Origin: a virus
Reading direction: 5' to 3' (one strand)
DNA: 64,000 nucleotides
Virus record (IMG/VR): IMGVR_UViG_3300028394_000052
Location: 34,798 to 98,797 of that record
The notes below the pieces were generated by a model, which saw only the letters and a program-made list of their open reading frames with translations, searched no databases and had not been told where the DNA came from. The position numbers and the translations under genes were made by a program. Positions 1 through 8,531 of this stretch are shown piece by piece. The number at the start of each line of letters is the position of its first letter. Within the stretch, counting starts at the first letter, position 1.

Positions 1-1
1 G

Positions 2-175
2 TCTAAACTTGATGCATTACAAAACACTTTAGCCAAAGTTAGACAAGAGACTTTGGAGAAAGACAAAAAAATAAAAGAATTGGAACAGACGATTCAAGAG
101 ATTCAAAAGTTCCAAGAAAATAAACAAGCCGTCTACTTAAAGGGGTCAAACCTGGACGATAAATTATACAAATAA
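2..175 (+). CDS. 3' end of a coiled-coil protein (partial)
   Basis: Only the last 57 codons of a gene that starts before the window are present, closing with TAA. The visible residues are charged and heptad-like (for example LAKVRQETLEKDKKIKEL), which suggests a C-terminal coiled coil followed by a short basic tail. The next gene starts 8 bases later, so this is part of an operon running towards the Rad50-like gene. No function can be assigned from this fragment. Confidence 0.6.
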   Translation, partial: SKLDALQNTLAKVRQETLEKDKKIKELEQTIQEIQKFQENKQAVYLKGSNLDDKLYK

Positions 176-183
176 AAAGAAAT

Positions 184-354
184 ATGATAACACAAGAAAT
201 TTTAGACTCATTTGTCTATGAAACATTAGCAGGGTCATTTGTCGCAATTGACCCAACAGAGCACAACGCGATTATTGGTTACCACTCAACAAAAGAAGAA
301 GCTGTAGAAGCTTTTAAACGGTATGTTGAAAAAGAAGGAATAATTTTCGAATAA
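184..354 (+). CDS. small conserved-type phage protein, 56 aa
   Basis: A 56-residue open frame with an ATG start sits between two tightly spaced genes, 3 bases before the next start. The product begins MITQEILDSF and contains a YETLAGSFVAIDP stretch; it has no signal peptide or membrane segment. I do not recognise a family. The case for a real gene is gap-free packing with its neighbours and normal composition. Confidence 0.6.
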   Translation: MITQEILDSFVYETLAGSFVAIDPTEHNAIIGYHSTKEEAVEAFKRYVEKEGIIFE

Positions 355-357
355 GAT

Positions 358-708
358 ATGGTACAATTATTATTATGGATGGTAATGGCTTATGGTATGA
401 GCAACATCTTAGTTTATGGTTCAATCTTTAACGGACCAAGAAATTTCATTAACAAGTGGGGGGATAGTAAATACCCATTAAACGGATTCGGAGCATTTTT
501 ATCAAAGATGTTATCTTGTATGATGTGTTGTTCAGTTTGGGTTGGATTCTTCTACGGAATTTTCTTATATTCACCTGTACATGAATTACTTGGAGTTCAC
601 AATTATTACTCATGGTTCTTTGATGGTATGTTGGCTTCAGGGTCAGTATGGGCAATCAACGCAATCATCGAGTGGTTCGAAGTGAATCGACCATCACCAA
701 ATAATTAA
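358..708 (+). CDS. small membrane protein with a CxxC-like motif
   Basis: The 116-residue product is mostly hydrophobic, with likely membrane helices near residues 1-20, 45-75 and 85-105. It contains a cysteine cluster (LSCMMCCSVWVGFF). This organisation resembles the DUF1360-type small phage membrane proteins, in which a Cys pair precedes a W-x-G-F helix, but the match is from memory. It lies in the operon leading to the Rad50-like gene. Confidence 0.7.
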   Translation: MVQLLLWMVMAYGMSNILVYGSIFNGPRNFINKWGDSKYPLNGFGAFLSKMLSCMMCCSVWVGFFYGIFLYSPVHELLGVHNYYSWFFDGMLASGSVWAINAIIEWFEVNRPSPNN

Positions 709-719
709 AAACAAAAACA

Positions 720-890
720 ATGGGTAAAGGAAAAAAGGAACACAGAAAAAAGGTTGAGGCGAGAAATCAAAAAATGAAGGCCGCTGACAGTGCAATGCAA
801 AAATTATTCCAAGAGTCAATGAAAAGACAACTTGCTGAATTAACAAAACAACGTGAGGCAGAAATGTCAGGAAACACGCAAAACCAATAA
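720..890 (+). CDS. small highly charged protein, 56 aa
   Basis: This short frame encodes a Lys/Glu/Gln-rich, probably helical peptide (MGKGKKEHRKKVEARNQKMK...). Its TAA is followed after one base by the ATG of the Rad50-like gene, a classic coupled arrangement. The larger gene could in theory start inside this frame at 853, but the coupled ATG at 892 is the better choice. Function unknown. Confidence 0.6.
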   Translation: MGKGKKEHRKKVEARNQKMKAADSAMQKLFQESMKRQLAELTKQREAEMSGNTQNQ

Positions 891-891
891 A

Positions 892-3270
892 ATGAAATGG
901 GATTTATTCAATCCGAAACCAGAATTTAATTACAAAACAATGTCAACAAAGTTAGACGTAGAATCATTGGAGAATCCTTATATCCAAGTGGTATGGGAAG
1001 ACACACCAGAGAACTTCACACAAGAAAGAATCAAATCGGTTAAGCAATATTTCCAAAAGAAATATAACTCAACCAATATCAATGTCATCACAAAGGTTAA
1101 GACCACAGAGGACACACAACAAACGATTGATGTATCAGTTAACATCATGGATAAGAACTACCAAAGAGAACTTATCAAGTCAATGTTGGAATCCAAAGGT
1201 CAAGAACAATATTACGAACAAGTAATGGGAATTGATTCTGCGGTTGAAAATAGATTGACAGCCAACGATGTTGAAGTTACTGCATTTAAGAAATGGCACA
1301 TCAAGAAAATTGAGTTCAGTAACTTCTTATCTTATGGTGAGAACCAAGTTATTGACTTTGACCAATGTAATGGTATTACCGTGGTTGAATCAGACCCACC
1401 AAACTTTGGAGGTAAGACCGTATTAACGGTAGACTTATTATTGTTCTTGTTCTTCAACACAACAACAAAAACACAGAAGGCGGAAGAAATCTTCAATCGA
1501 TTTACCGATAAAAACACGGTAGTTGTTAAGGGTGACATCATCATTGACGGTGAGGAGTATATCATTGCTCGTAAGATTGAAAGAAAGAAATCCAAAACAG
1601 GTGAATGGAATGTTAAGACCGAGTTGGAGTTCTTCAAGAAACTAGCTGATGGACAACTTCAGAACTTTACTGGTGAACAACGTAGAGAGACCGAGAACTT
1701 CATGAAAACATCCATCGGTAGTATGGATGACTTCTTGATGACAATCGTAACAACAGCATCAAACCTTGAAGATTTATTGGATGCAAAACCAACAGCTCGT
1801 GGTCAGGTGTTAAGCAGATTCTTGGGTCTTGAGTTCTTGAAAAAGAAAGAAGAGACAGGTAAAGAAATCTATTCTGAGTTCTCAAAAGGAATGATGTCAA
1901 ATGTTTACAACACAGAATCTTTGAAACAGGATAACGACAGTTCATCAGAACAAATCCAAAAATTTAAAACCGAGATTGAAGAATCTAATGTGAAAGTTAA
2001 GGATGTTGATTTGAGATTACAGAAAGGTCAGGACTACAAAGACAACTTGTTGAAGTCAAAGTATAGTGACATCGACCAAGAACTTATTGTCCTAAACCCA
2101 ATTAAACTACAATCAGACATCACAGATTTTGATGGTTCTTGTGAAAGACTTAGAGGTCAAATCAAAGAGGTTAAGATTGTGGAACCAAAAGATTTTTATC
2201 ATGAAGACAAACATGATGAGGTTAAAGAAGGAATGAAAACCACAAACGGTGAACTCATCCTTGCTCAGAACAAAGTTGAAGAGATTGAACAATTGGTTAA
2301 GAAGTTTGGAGATGGCATTCAATGTGAACACTGCGGAATCAAATTGATGGAAGCGGCGCTCACAAAGAAAAAGATTGATGAGTTGGGAGATTGGGAAAAG
2401 AAGGTTGACAAGTTATCCAAACAATGGAAAGACCTTGATTTCAAAGAAAAGTCTTATACTCAACTTAAGAAAGACTTTGATGAATACGAGAGAAACAAAC
2501 TCATCAAAGAAAAATATGAGATTCAATTGGAATCAAGTGAATTGAAATTAGGTCAAGCCAAAGACAAACTTAAGAGGTACGAAGAGGTTCAAGACAAGAT
2601 TAAGAAGAACAACGAGATTGATGCTCAGTTGGTGAAGGCTGGATTACGTATTGATGAATTGATTAACGAGAAACGTGGATACGAAAGAATCCAATCAACC
2701 AATCAAAATCAAATTGAAAACCTTCATGCTCGTATTGAAAAGAATAATGGGGTTATCTTAAAGATTGCCGAAGAGTTTGAACGTGAGAAGATTTACAAGA
2801 TGTATGTCGAGGTGTTTGGTAAGAACGGTATTACAAAGGTGATTATGAAGACCATGATGCCGTTGATTAACTCTGAACTACAAAGACTCCTTCAGGACTC
2901 TTGTTTCTTTAACTTAGAGATTCGTATTAACGACAAGAACGAGGTTGACTTTATCATGATTGATAACGGTACAGGTATTGAAAAACCAATGACAGCTGGT
3001 TCAGGATATGAAAAGACAATCGGAGCGTTGGCAATTAGAGCGGTACTATCAAAGGTATGTTCACTTCCAAAACCTAACATATCGGTTTACGATGAGACTT
3101 GGGGTAAGGTTTCTAATGAAAACTTGGAAATGGTTGGGGACTTCTTCATGAAGTTGAAGGACTACTTTGAGAAAATCTTTGTGATTAGTCACAATCCTTT
3201 AATTTCAAATTGGGCCGACAATGTGGTTAGAATTACAAAAACTGAAAACATTTCAAAAGTCTCACAATAA
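892..3270 (+). CDS. Rad50/SbcC-like recombination ATPase (T4 gp46-type)
   Basis: The 792-residue product has the layout of an SMC-like exonuclease subunit. An N-terminal extension of about 140 residues is followed by IEFSNFLSYGENQVIDF and a Walker A region (NFGGKT, around residue 170). Long coiled coils flank a zinc hook (CEHC, near 478), and the C-terminal ATPase half carries a signature-like AGSGYEKT and a Walker B-like SVYDE near 734. In T4, gp46 pairs with gp47 nuclease to process DNA ends for recombination-dependent replication; the partner gene is probably upstream of the window. I chose ATG 892 because the preceding gene stops at 890. The stop codon lies in the loop of the terminator at 3260-3286. 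Confidence 0.9.
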   Translation: MKWDLFNPKPEFNYKTMSTKLDVESLENPYIQVVWEDTPENFTQERIKSVKQYFQKKYNSTNINVITKVKTTEDTQQTIDVSVNIMDKNYQRELIKSMLESKGQEQYYEQVMGIDSAVENRLTANDVEVTAFKKWHIKKIEFSNFLSYGENQVIDFDQCNGITVVESDPPNFGGKTVLTVDLLLFLFFNTTTKTQKAEEIFNRFTDKNTVVVKGDIIIDGEEYIIARKIERKKSKTGEWNVKTELEFFKKLADGQLQNFTGEQRRETENFMKTSIGSMDDFLMTIVTTASNLEDLLDAKPTARGQVLSRFLGLEFLKKKEETGKEIYSEFSKGMMSNVYNTESLKQDNDSSSEQIQKFKTEIEESNVKVKDVDLRLQKGQDYKDNLLKSKYSDIDQELIVLNPIKLQSDITDFDGSCERLRGQIKEVKIVEPKDFYHEDKHDEVKEGMKTTNGELILAQNKVEEIEQLVKKFGDGIQCEHCGIKLMEAALTKKKIDELGDWEKKVDKLSKQWKDLDFKEKSYTQLKKDFDEYERNKLIKEKYEIQLESSELKLGQAKDKLKRYEEVQDKIKKNNEIDAQLVKAGLRIDELINEKRGYERIQSTNQNQIENLHARIEKNNGVILKIAEEFEREKIYKMYVEVFGKNGITKVIMKTMMPLINSELQRLLQDSCFFNLEIRINDKNEVDFIMIDNGTGIEKPMTAGSGYEKTIGALAIRAVLSKVCSLPKPNISVYDETWGKVSNENLEMVGDFFMKLKDYFEKIFVISHNPLISNWADNVVRITKTENISKVSQ

Positions 3271-3286
3271 AATGTGAGATTTTTTC
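3260..3286 (+). terminator. intrinsic terminator after the Rad50-like gene
   Basis: TCTCACA (3260-3266) pairs with TGTGAGA (3273-3279) and is followed by a run of T. It ends the Rad50-like transcript and isolates the restriction-modification cassette that follows. Confidence 0.75.
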
Positions 3287-3288
3287 CT

Positions 3289-3296
3289 TATCTTTG
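3289..3296 (+). promoter_or_regulatory. class A promoter (-7 box TATCTTTG)
   Basis: TATCTTTG matches the Bacteroidota -7 element TAnnTTTG and lies only 4 bases before the ATG at 3301. The transcript would start at or next to the start codon. This supports 3301 rather than the upstream in-frame codon at 3274, which lies inside the terminator. Confidence 0.75.
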
Positions 3297-3300
3297 TAGT

Positions 3301-3999
3301 ATGGAAAACAATTTTTTAACTATTGAACAAATAGACGAGAAGATAAAAGAGTTAAATACTCATAAAACTAACATATTAAAATTTAGTGGGTTTCCTTACA
3401 TAGACATATTTAAAAAATCAACTAATGCTGGTGAAAATGGGGAACAACTGTTGTCTAATGAGATATTTGAAGATTTGTTCAGAGTTTCTCGTAAAAACTA
3501 TGACCAACTAACTGCCGAAGAAAAACATACTATTGAAACTAAATTAATTAGAATGATGGTAAAGGGTGACGGACCGTATTATGAAAGGGCAATTAGTATT
3601 AAAGATTCTAAGAAAGGGTATAAAGAAAACACAAAACAATATGGTGGAAACATTTCAACCAGTACCTTTCAACAGATTAAACCTAAAGAATTTGAGTATT
3701 TATTGGCGGTAGTATTGTTTAAAGATGGTATGGATATATTCATATTACCATCAGATATGATTTCTAAGACAGTAAAAAACAGAGAAATTGAAAAGGCTTA
3801 TTTATCAGGGCAACATAAAGGTAATAATTATGAGGGGCAATTAAATTATAATGACAAGGTATTAAATAACCATTATTTATTAAGTATTTATAATGATGGA
3901 AAGAACCTCTATAATTATAATAGAGGTGATAAAACGATAGGTGAAATCTTTACTAAAAAAAATATTGAAAAAATTATAAATGAAAAATTCTGTATCTAA
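3301..3999 (+). CDS. putative type II restriction endonuclease
   Basis: The 232-residue product lies directly before, and overlaps by 20 bases, an adenine methylase gene, the usual arrangement of a type II system. Its central part reads ERAISIKDSKKGY followed about 25 residues later by TFQQIKPKEFEYLLAVVLFK and a downstream FILPS. This is the pattern of many PD-(D/E)xK restriction enzymes, where a catalytic strand with x-K is followed by a Q-I-x-P helix and a hydrophobic strand. I cannot identify the recognition site. Base composition is more A+T-rich than in the flanking genes, which suggests recent acquisition. It could also be an unrelated companion protein of the methylase. Confidence 0.65.
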   Translation: MENNFLTIEQIDEKIKELNTHKTNILKFSGFPYIDIFKKSTNAGENGEQLLSNEIFEDLFRVSRKNYDQLTAEEKHTIETKLIRMMVKGDGPYYERAISIKDSKKGYKENTKQYGGNISTSTFQQIKPKEFEYLLAVVLFKDGMDIFILPSDMISKTVKNREIEKAYLSGQHKGNNYEGQLNYNDKVLNNHYLLSIYNDGKNLYNYNRGDKTIGEIFTKKNIEKIINEKFCI

Positions 4000-5404
4000 G
4001 AATACCGCAAATAAAAAACAACTTTTAGGTCAATATAATACACCTATTGAAACTATAGAAAAGTTGTTTGGATTAAATGCTGATTTTGATTATAGCAATT
4101 ATGATTTTGTTGAACCGAGTTTTGGGAGTGGTAATATCTTAAGATACGTTAAAAACAATTACAATTTTAATCATATATATGGTTTTGAAATTGATGAGGA
4201 ATATCAATGGGTTATAGATGAGTTGAGAGATAAAAATTTAACATTATCATTTAAAAATTTTTATGATGTTGATTTCTCTAAAAATAATAATCCTATTTTT
4301 TATTTTGGTAATCCACCTTTTAGGACACCAAACGAATCATCCAAAACCCATACCAAAGTCATTAAAAAATTAAAAAATACGTATTCAATAAAGGCAATAA
4401 AGGAAGAAGCGGTTTTTTTTATATTACATACTATAGATATTTCACCAAAAAATAGTCATGTATATTATATCCTACCTAAAACAATATTTCAAAATCCTAC
4501 TAAAGTGTTTGAAGGATTTAGGGATATTTTTAAAAAAACAGTCACTTTAAAATCAATTATAGATATTGAGAATTTCTTTGAAAATGTTGACCAAGATTTA
4601 GTTTTATGTCATTTCATTTGTGAAAAACCTAATAATCAAGATTATTCTATAAAATATAACAATGATGAGGTCTTATTGAGTGATATTTGGTATGACGATG
4701 TTTTCACATATAATGATATTTTTAAAAAAACTTACTTAGGTTCAGTTCCAACTGAAAGTATATTTTTATCTTGTAAAAATGAAAGTTTAGAAAATTTTAA
4801 ACAAAGAATGGAACTTATTTTTAATGAAAATACGATTGTAACTGAAGATAATTTAATATCACTTTTATCTTACAATGGATTACCGCATTTGGGTGAGCTT
4901 AAGAAAAATAATCAAAGTAAGATTAATACCGTTACCACCTATATTAATGATATTAAAAATAATCTTTTACAATCGAATGAAATATTTTCTGATATAAATA
5001 ATTATAAAGTGATTACTCATCGACAAGAAGTAAGATTTTATTTTAGACATGAATCATTAAAAAAATATGGATTTGTTTATTTAATAAATCCAAACCCTGG
5101 AGAATCATTTTATTTTACAGGTAACCCAACAAAAATATCCACAGATTATTTTGGATATACCACATACGATGTTAATAGAAATTCATCACCAGGTGCATTA
5201 AGGACAGTACCTATTGAAGATATTGAAAATAATTTAACAGATGAATTTAAAACTTTTTGGACTACTATGACAAAAAAACCATTTACCGATGTTTTTGAAT
5301 ATTTACTATATGTTTCTAAATCTGATTGGTGGATTAAAAGAAAAAAACGTTTAAATAAACAATATTTTTCAATACCTAAAGATTCTATCCTTGAAGGTTT
5401 TTAG
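3980..5404 (+). CDS. DNA adenine-N6 methyltransferase of a type II R-M system
   Basis: The 474-residue product has the gamma-class methylase order. An AdoMet-binding motif I (VEPSFGSGNIL, near residue 45) comes first, then an acidic strand end (YGFEIDEEY), then the catalytic motif IV (YFGNPPF, near 111). The long C-terminal half is probably the target-recognition domain. It would methylate adenine in the site cut by the overlapping upstream endonuclease and protect host and phage DNA. The gene is followed at once by a strong terminator. Its very A+T-rich codons stand out from the Rad50-like and sigma genes on either side. Confidence 0.88.
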   Translation: MKNSVSKNTANKKQLLGQYNTPIETIEKLFGLNADFDYSNYDFVEPSFGSGNILRYVKNNYNFNHIYGFEIDEEYQWVIDELRDKNLTLSFKNFYDVDFSKNNNPIFYFGNPPFRTPNESSKTHTKVIKKLKNTYSIKAIKEEAVFFILHTIDISPKNSHVYYILPKTIFQNPTKVFEGFRDIFKKTVTLKSIIDIENFFENVDQDLVLCHFICEKPNNQDYSIKYNNDEVLLSDIWYDDVFTYNDIFKKTYLGSVPTESIFLSCKNESLENFKQRMELIFNENTIVTEDNLISLLSYNGLPHLGELKKNNQSKINTVTTYINDIKNNLLQSNEIFSDINNYKVITHRQEVRFYFRHESLKKYGFVYLINPNPGESFYFTGNPTKISTDYFGYTTYDVNRNSSPGALRTVPIEDIENNLTDEFKTFWTTMTKKPFTDVFEYLLYVSKSDWWIKRKKRLNKQYFSIPKDSILEGF

Positions 5405-5413
5405 TATAACTAA

Positions 5414-5444
5414 CCCCACCCCTAAAAAGGTGGGATTTTTTTTT
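5414..5444 (+). terminator. terminator of the R-M cassette
   Basis: CCCACC pairs with GGTGGG across an A-rich loop and is followed by nine T. It closes the cassette that began at the promoter at 3289. Confidence 0.85.
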
Positions 5445-5558
5445 GACTGTTTAATTCTTTTTTATTATATTACTTGAATTGGTTAAAGATTATTGTGATG
5501 GTAAAAAAGATTTTTACCAAATTGTTGGATATTCTAAAAGAGTTTAGAATAATTGTCT
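5445..5558. other. intergenic leader with two hairpins
   Basis: This non-coding stretch holds two short perfect hairpins: GGTAAAAA/TTTTTACC near 5500-5520 and ATTCTAAA/TTTAGAAT near 5530-5550. They lie just before the promoter at 5559. They may be an operator or remnants of terminators; no gene is seen. Confidence 0.4.
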
Positions 5559-5566
5559 TATCTTTG
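5559..5566 (+). promoter_or_regulatory. class A promoter (TATCTTTG) for the sigma operon
   Basis: TATCTTTG lies 14 bases upstream of the ATG at 5581. It is the only recognisable promoter before the two-gene unit that encodes the unknown 170-residue protein and the sigma factor. Confidence 0.7.
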
Positions 5567-5580
5567 TCAAACAAAAAAAT

Positions 5581-6093
5581 ATGAAGAAATACTTGTTAAC
5601 CGTATTTGGTAATTTTCAATCAGAACAGTGTGAGGAGATTGCTCATTGTTTGGAACCGTTGGTTGATTCAACTCACTTAAAGTTTCAATACCGTAGTGGT
5701 GTTATTATTTTCCATTTTGAATCTGAAATCCAAATGGAGGACATTCATGAGTTTGTGGAACTAACCTCTTATCCCATGTATGATTCATTCATATTGACTG
5801 AGTATAATGATAATGTATCAGTATTCATGACGGACGATATGAAACAACATTTATTTGATTTGGAGACTGAGACTGAAGGTGCGATTACCTTTGAATTTGA
5901 AACAAAAAATGATTTTGACATATCTTATGATGAAGATGATGAAGATGACATTGTGACAGCATTAATGAACCAAGTGAAGAAAAACCTACAGATACCAACA
6001 TTGGACCAATTGTTGGACAAGGTAGTTGATAACGGAGTTGAATCCCTTACTCCATACGAAAAAGCAACATTAGACAACTATAGCCAAAAATAA
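5581..6093 (+). CDS. hypothetical protein upstream of the sigma factor, 170 aa
   Basis: The product is soluble and acidic, with a mixed alpha/beta N-terminal part (MKKYLLTVFGNFQSEQCEEI) and a very acidic stretch (YDEDDEDDIV) near residue 118. Its C-terminal segment (LDQLLDKVVDNGVESLTPYEKATLDNYS) is the short helical motif often found at the end of Bacteroidota and phage proteins, in which S-L-T-x-x-E is followed by L. It is translated just before the sigma factor (one base apart), so a regulatory link to transcription is possible. Confidence 0.75.
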   Translation: MKKYLLTVFGNFQSEQCEEIAHCLEPLVDSTHLKFQYRSGVIIFHFESEIQMEDIHEFVELTSYPMYDSFILTEYNDNVSVFMTDDMKQHLFDLETETEGAITFEFETKNDFDISYDEDDEDDIVTALMNQVKKNLQIPTLDQLLDKVVDNGVESLTPYEKATLDNYSQK

Positions 6094-6094
6094 T

Positions 6095-6892
6095 ATGAAA
6101 GAAAAATCATCAATTCCAATCAACCAAGAAGAAATTGCGGTATATCTTAAGGACATCCGAAAAATTCGAGTTATGACACCTGACAGGGAGAGAGAACTCG
6201 CAAAAAGGATGTTATCTCCTGATGTGACAGAACAAGAAAAGGAACAGATTCAACAAGAGTTGTTGGAAGGTAATCTTCGTTTTGTCATCACGGTTAGTAA
6301 ACAATACCAAAATCAAGGATTGGACTTATCTGACTTGATTGCAGAAGGGAACTACGGTCTTATGAAAGCCATCGAAAACTTTGATTGGACCAAAGGGTTA
6401 AGATTCATCTCTTATGCTGTGTGGTGGGTTCGTCAATCAATCTTGCAATCGTTGAACGAGAATGCAAGAACCATCCGTCTCCCTGTTAATGTGGTTCAAG
6501 AACTACATCGAGCTAAGAAGGAGTTGGATTCCGCAGGAGTTGCTCTACCTGAAAAGTTTGCGACATTGCCATACACCATCAACTTGGACAATCCTTTGAA
6601 TGAGGAAGGTGATACCCTGTTGGACATCTTGAATAACCCAAATGCGGAACTTGCCGATGTCAATTTATCAACTGAGGACACCTTGAAGAAGAAACTTCTT
6701 GAGATGTTGGATGTGTTGGACAATCGTGAACGAGTAATCATTGAAGATTATTTTGGATTGACAGGTAACACAAGAACGTTGGAAGATATTGGTGGTGACT
6801 TCTCATTAACCAAAGAAAGGGTTCGACAAATTAAGGAAAAAGCTCTCCGAAAATTGAGGAACGAGACATCAAGTTTGTTCGATTATATGTAA
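6095..6892 (+). CDS. RNA polymerase sigma factor, RpoD-like
   Basis: The 265-residue product has a region 1.2-like start (AVYLKDIRKIRVMTPDRERELAKRM). Region 2 is well preserved (NLRFVITVSKQYQNQGLDL, then FISYAVWWVRQSIL, the -10 recognition segment, near residue 105-120). A shortened region 3 follows, then a full region 4 with the helix-turn-helix (TLEDIGGDFSLTKERVRQIK). It is closest in style to the Bacteroidota housekeeping sigma, but with region 3 reduced. In T4 the late sigma gp55 is encoded near gp46/47, and this neighbourhood is similar. It may direct host polymerase to the class B TATTTATA promoters; that link is inference. Confidence 0.95.
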   Translation: MKEKSSIPINQEEIAVYLKDIRKIRVMTPDRERELAKRMLSPDVTEQEKEQIQQELLEGNLRFVITVSKQYQNQGLDLSDLIAEGNYGLMKAIENFDWTKGLRFISYAVWWVRQSILQSLNENARTIRLPVNVVQELHRAKKELDSAGVALPEKFATLPYTINLDNPLNEEGDTLLDILNNPNAELADVNLSTEDTLKKKLLEMLDVLDNRERVIIEDYFGLTGNTRTLEDIGGDFSLTKERVRQIKEKALRKLRNETSSLFDYM

Positions 6893-6898
6893 AAGTTG

Positions 6899-6930
6899 AA
6901 AAAGGGTGTATTTATTAGTACACCCTTTTA
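6899..6930 (+). terminator. terminator after the sigma gene
   Basis: AAAAGGGTGTA pairs with TACACCCTTTT with an 8-base loop, an 11-bp stem ending in T. It separates the sigma operon from the membrane-protein operon. Confidence 0.8.
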
Positions 6931-6960
6931 TTATTGGGATAAATAAAAAACAAAAAAAAT

Positions 6961-7242
6961 ATGAAAAAATTTATAGAAAAAAACTTTGTGGTTATTGTAT
7001 TGGTCATTGCTTTATTGTCCTTCTTTAAAGGATGTGGTGATGGTAGAGAACTTGCTAAAATGAGAAAAGAGGTTGAAGCAATTAAAGACTCAACTTACAC
7101 TAAACAAGAATTGAATGTTGAATTAACAATCATGGGATTGGAGTCTGAAAAAAGAATGATTCAAGCAACTGACAGAAAGTTATTGGATGTTCAAAGACAA
7201 ACTCAAATTGAACAGGAGATTAAAAAATTAAAATCTAAATAA
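6961..7242 (+). CDS. membrane-anchored coiled-coil protein, 93 aa
   Basis: A single N-terminal hydrophobic segment (VVIVLVIALLSFF, residues 10-24) is followed by a charged helical tail. The gene is followed after one base by another membrane-protein gene that begins with a similar basic start. The order (short anchored protein, multi-pass membrane protein, amidase) suggests a lysis or envelope role, but there is no direct evidence. Confidence 0.75.
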   Translation: MKKFIEKNFVVIVLVIALLSFFKGCGDGRELAKMRKEVEAIKDSTYTKQELNVELTIMGLESEKRMIQATDRKLLDVQRQTQIEQEIKKLKSK

Positions 7243-7243
7243 A

Positions 7244-7942
7244 ATGAGTTGGATACAGAAAAATTTTAAGAAGATAATTTATGTTGCCTTCTTGGTCCCA
7301 ATCTTGGCAGTTGCTGGTGTTTCAATATCCCACGTAACAACTTGGTATGGATTATCAAACCCAATGAGTTGGGCGGTATACCTATCTATTGGTATTGAGA
7401 TTGCTGCCTTATCTGCAGTTGCTGCGATATCAGCAAATATGGGTAAGAAAGTTTATATCCCATTTGGTATTGTAACTTTAATTCAATTTATCGGTAATAT
7501 TTTTTTTTCATATCAATATATTAATGTTGATGCGAAAGCATTTAAAGATTGGGTTGAATTAGTTGACCCAGTTGTTAGTTATCTTGGTGTTGATTCAGGA
7601 GACCCTATTGGACACAAAAGATTCTTAGCATTATTTGCTGGTGGTATGTTACCAATAATTTCTCTGTCCTTTTTGCACATGTTAGTTAAGTTTGAGGAAG
7701 AGGGAAAGACTGACGCTCCTGAACCTGAAATTGATATCGAAGCATTGAGTACCGAAGCAGGAAAGAAAGAAGCTGAAGTTGAAAAAGAAAAGTATGTTCC
7801 AACTCAAGAAGATTTACAAAGACTTGAGGAAGAATTGAGACGAGTTAACGAACAAAAATTTGGTAACTTAACTGAGAAAACTTCTGACCCAATAAATGAA
7901 GACCAAGTAAGAAGGTTAAGTTATAGTAAACGAGATGCTTAA
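7244..7942 (+). CDS. four-helix membrane protein with cytoplasmic tail
   Basis: The 232-residue product has about four hydrophobic segments (near residues 11-30, 45-62, 70-88 and 128-145). A long charged C-terminal tail follows, rich in E, K and Q, after a PEPEIDIEAL stretch. The stop overlaps the start of the amidase-like gene by 8 bases. Multi-pass membrane proteins next to a cell-wall hydrolase can be holins, but this one is larger than usual. I know of no family. Confidence 0.75.
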   Translation: MSWIQKNFKKIIYVAFLVPILAVAGVSISHVTTWYGLSNPMSWAVYLSIGIEIAALSAVAAISANMGKKVYIPFGIVTLIQFIGNIFFSYQYINVDAKAFKDWVELVDPVVSYLGVDSGDPIGHKRFLALFAGGMLPIISLSFLHMLVKFEEEGKTDAPEPEIDIEALSTEAGKKEAEVEKEKYVPTQEDLQRLEEELRRVNEQKFGNLTEKTSDPINEDQVRRLSYSKRDA

Positions 7943-8531
7943 TATTGAAAAATACGGAAATTTCAAAACAACAGGTAAACAAAAAAAGAAAAAACAAATA
8001 ATTTTATGTCATACATCAAGGGAGGTTGAGGAATACTTGACCTCCCTTAAGTTTAGGTACAATTCCAAGTATGACAAAATTCCCAATTATTTAATTACCA
8101 AAGACGGTAAAATCCTTCAACTACTTCCAGATGAAGGTCACAGCAATTTTTTCACTGAAGATAATATTAATAGAAACTCCATTATTGTATGTTTGGAGAA
8201 TTTTGGATGGTTAGAAAAGAAACCTTTAACAAACTATTATATTAACTGGAAAGGAAGTATTTATAATCAAGAAGTTTACGAAAAAAAATGGAGAGATTTC
8301 TTTTTTTGGGAACCATATTCAGAGGAACAGGTGAAATCTACCGCTGAATTATGTTCACATTTAACTGAGATACTCAAGATTAAAAAAAGATGTGTAGGTC
8401 ATAACACCAGATTTGAAGGTGTTGAACATTTTGAAGGGATTGTCTCAAAGAGCAATTTTGACGGAAAGTACACTGACCTAAACCCATCTTTCAATTTTGA
8501 AAACTTTATTAAATTAATAGACAATGACTAA
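7935..8531 (+). CDS. N-acetylmuramoyl-L-alanine amidase-like lysin
   Basis: The 198-residue product fits the Amidase_2 pattern. A first zinc ligand lies in ILCHTS (His near residue 26), followed by a substrate-strand region YLITKDGKILQLLPDEGHS and a beta strand with N-R-N-S-I-I-V. A second His lies in VGHNT (near 156). These enzymes cut the bond between muramic acid and the stem peptide. The usual third ligand is less clear, so activity is not certain. It overlaps the membrane-protein gene before it and the next gene after it, so it is co-expressed with them. Confidence 0.65.
   Translation: MLNIEKYGNFKTTGKQKKKKQIILCHTSREVEEYLTSLKFRYNSKYDKIPNYLITKDGKILQLLPDEGHSNFFTEDNINRNSIIVCLENFGWLEKKPLTNYYINWKGSIYNQEVYEKKWRDFFFWEPYSEEQVKSTAELCSHLTEILKIKKRCVGHNTRFEGVEHFEGIVSKSNFDGKYTDLNPSFNFENFIKLIDND

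Noticed and set aside
3274-3300. Upstream start for the putative restriction enzyme
   Set aside because: The codon at 3274 lies in the terminator hairpin and before the promoter, so 3301 is the likely start.
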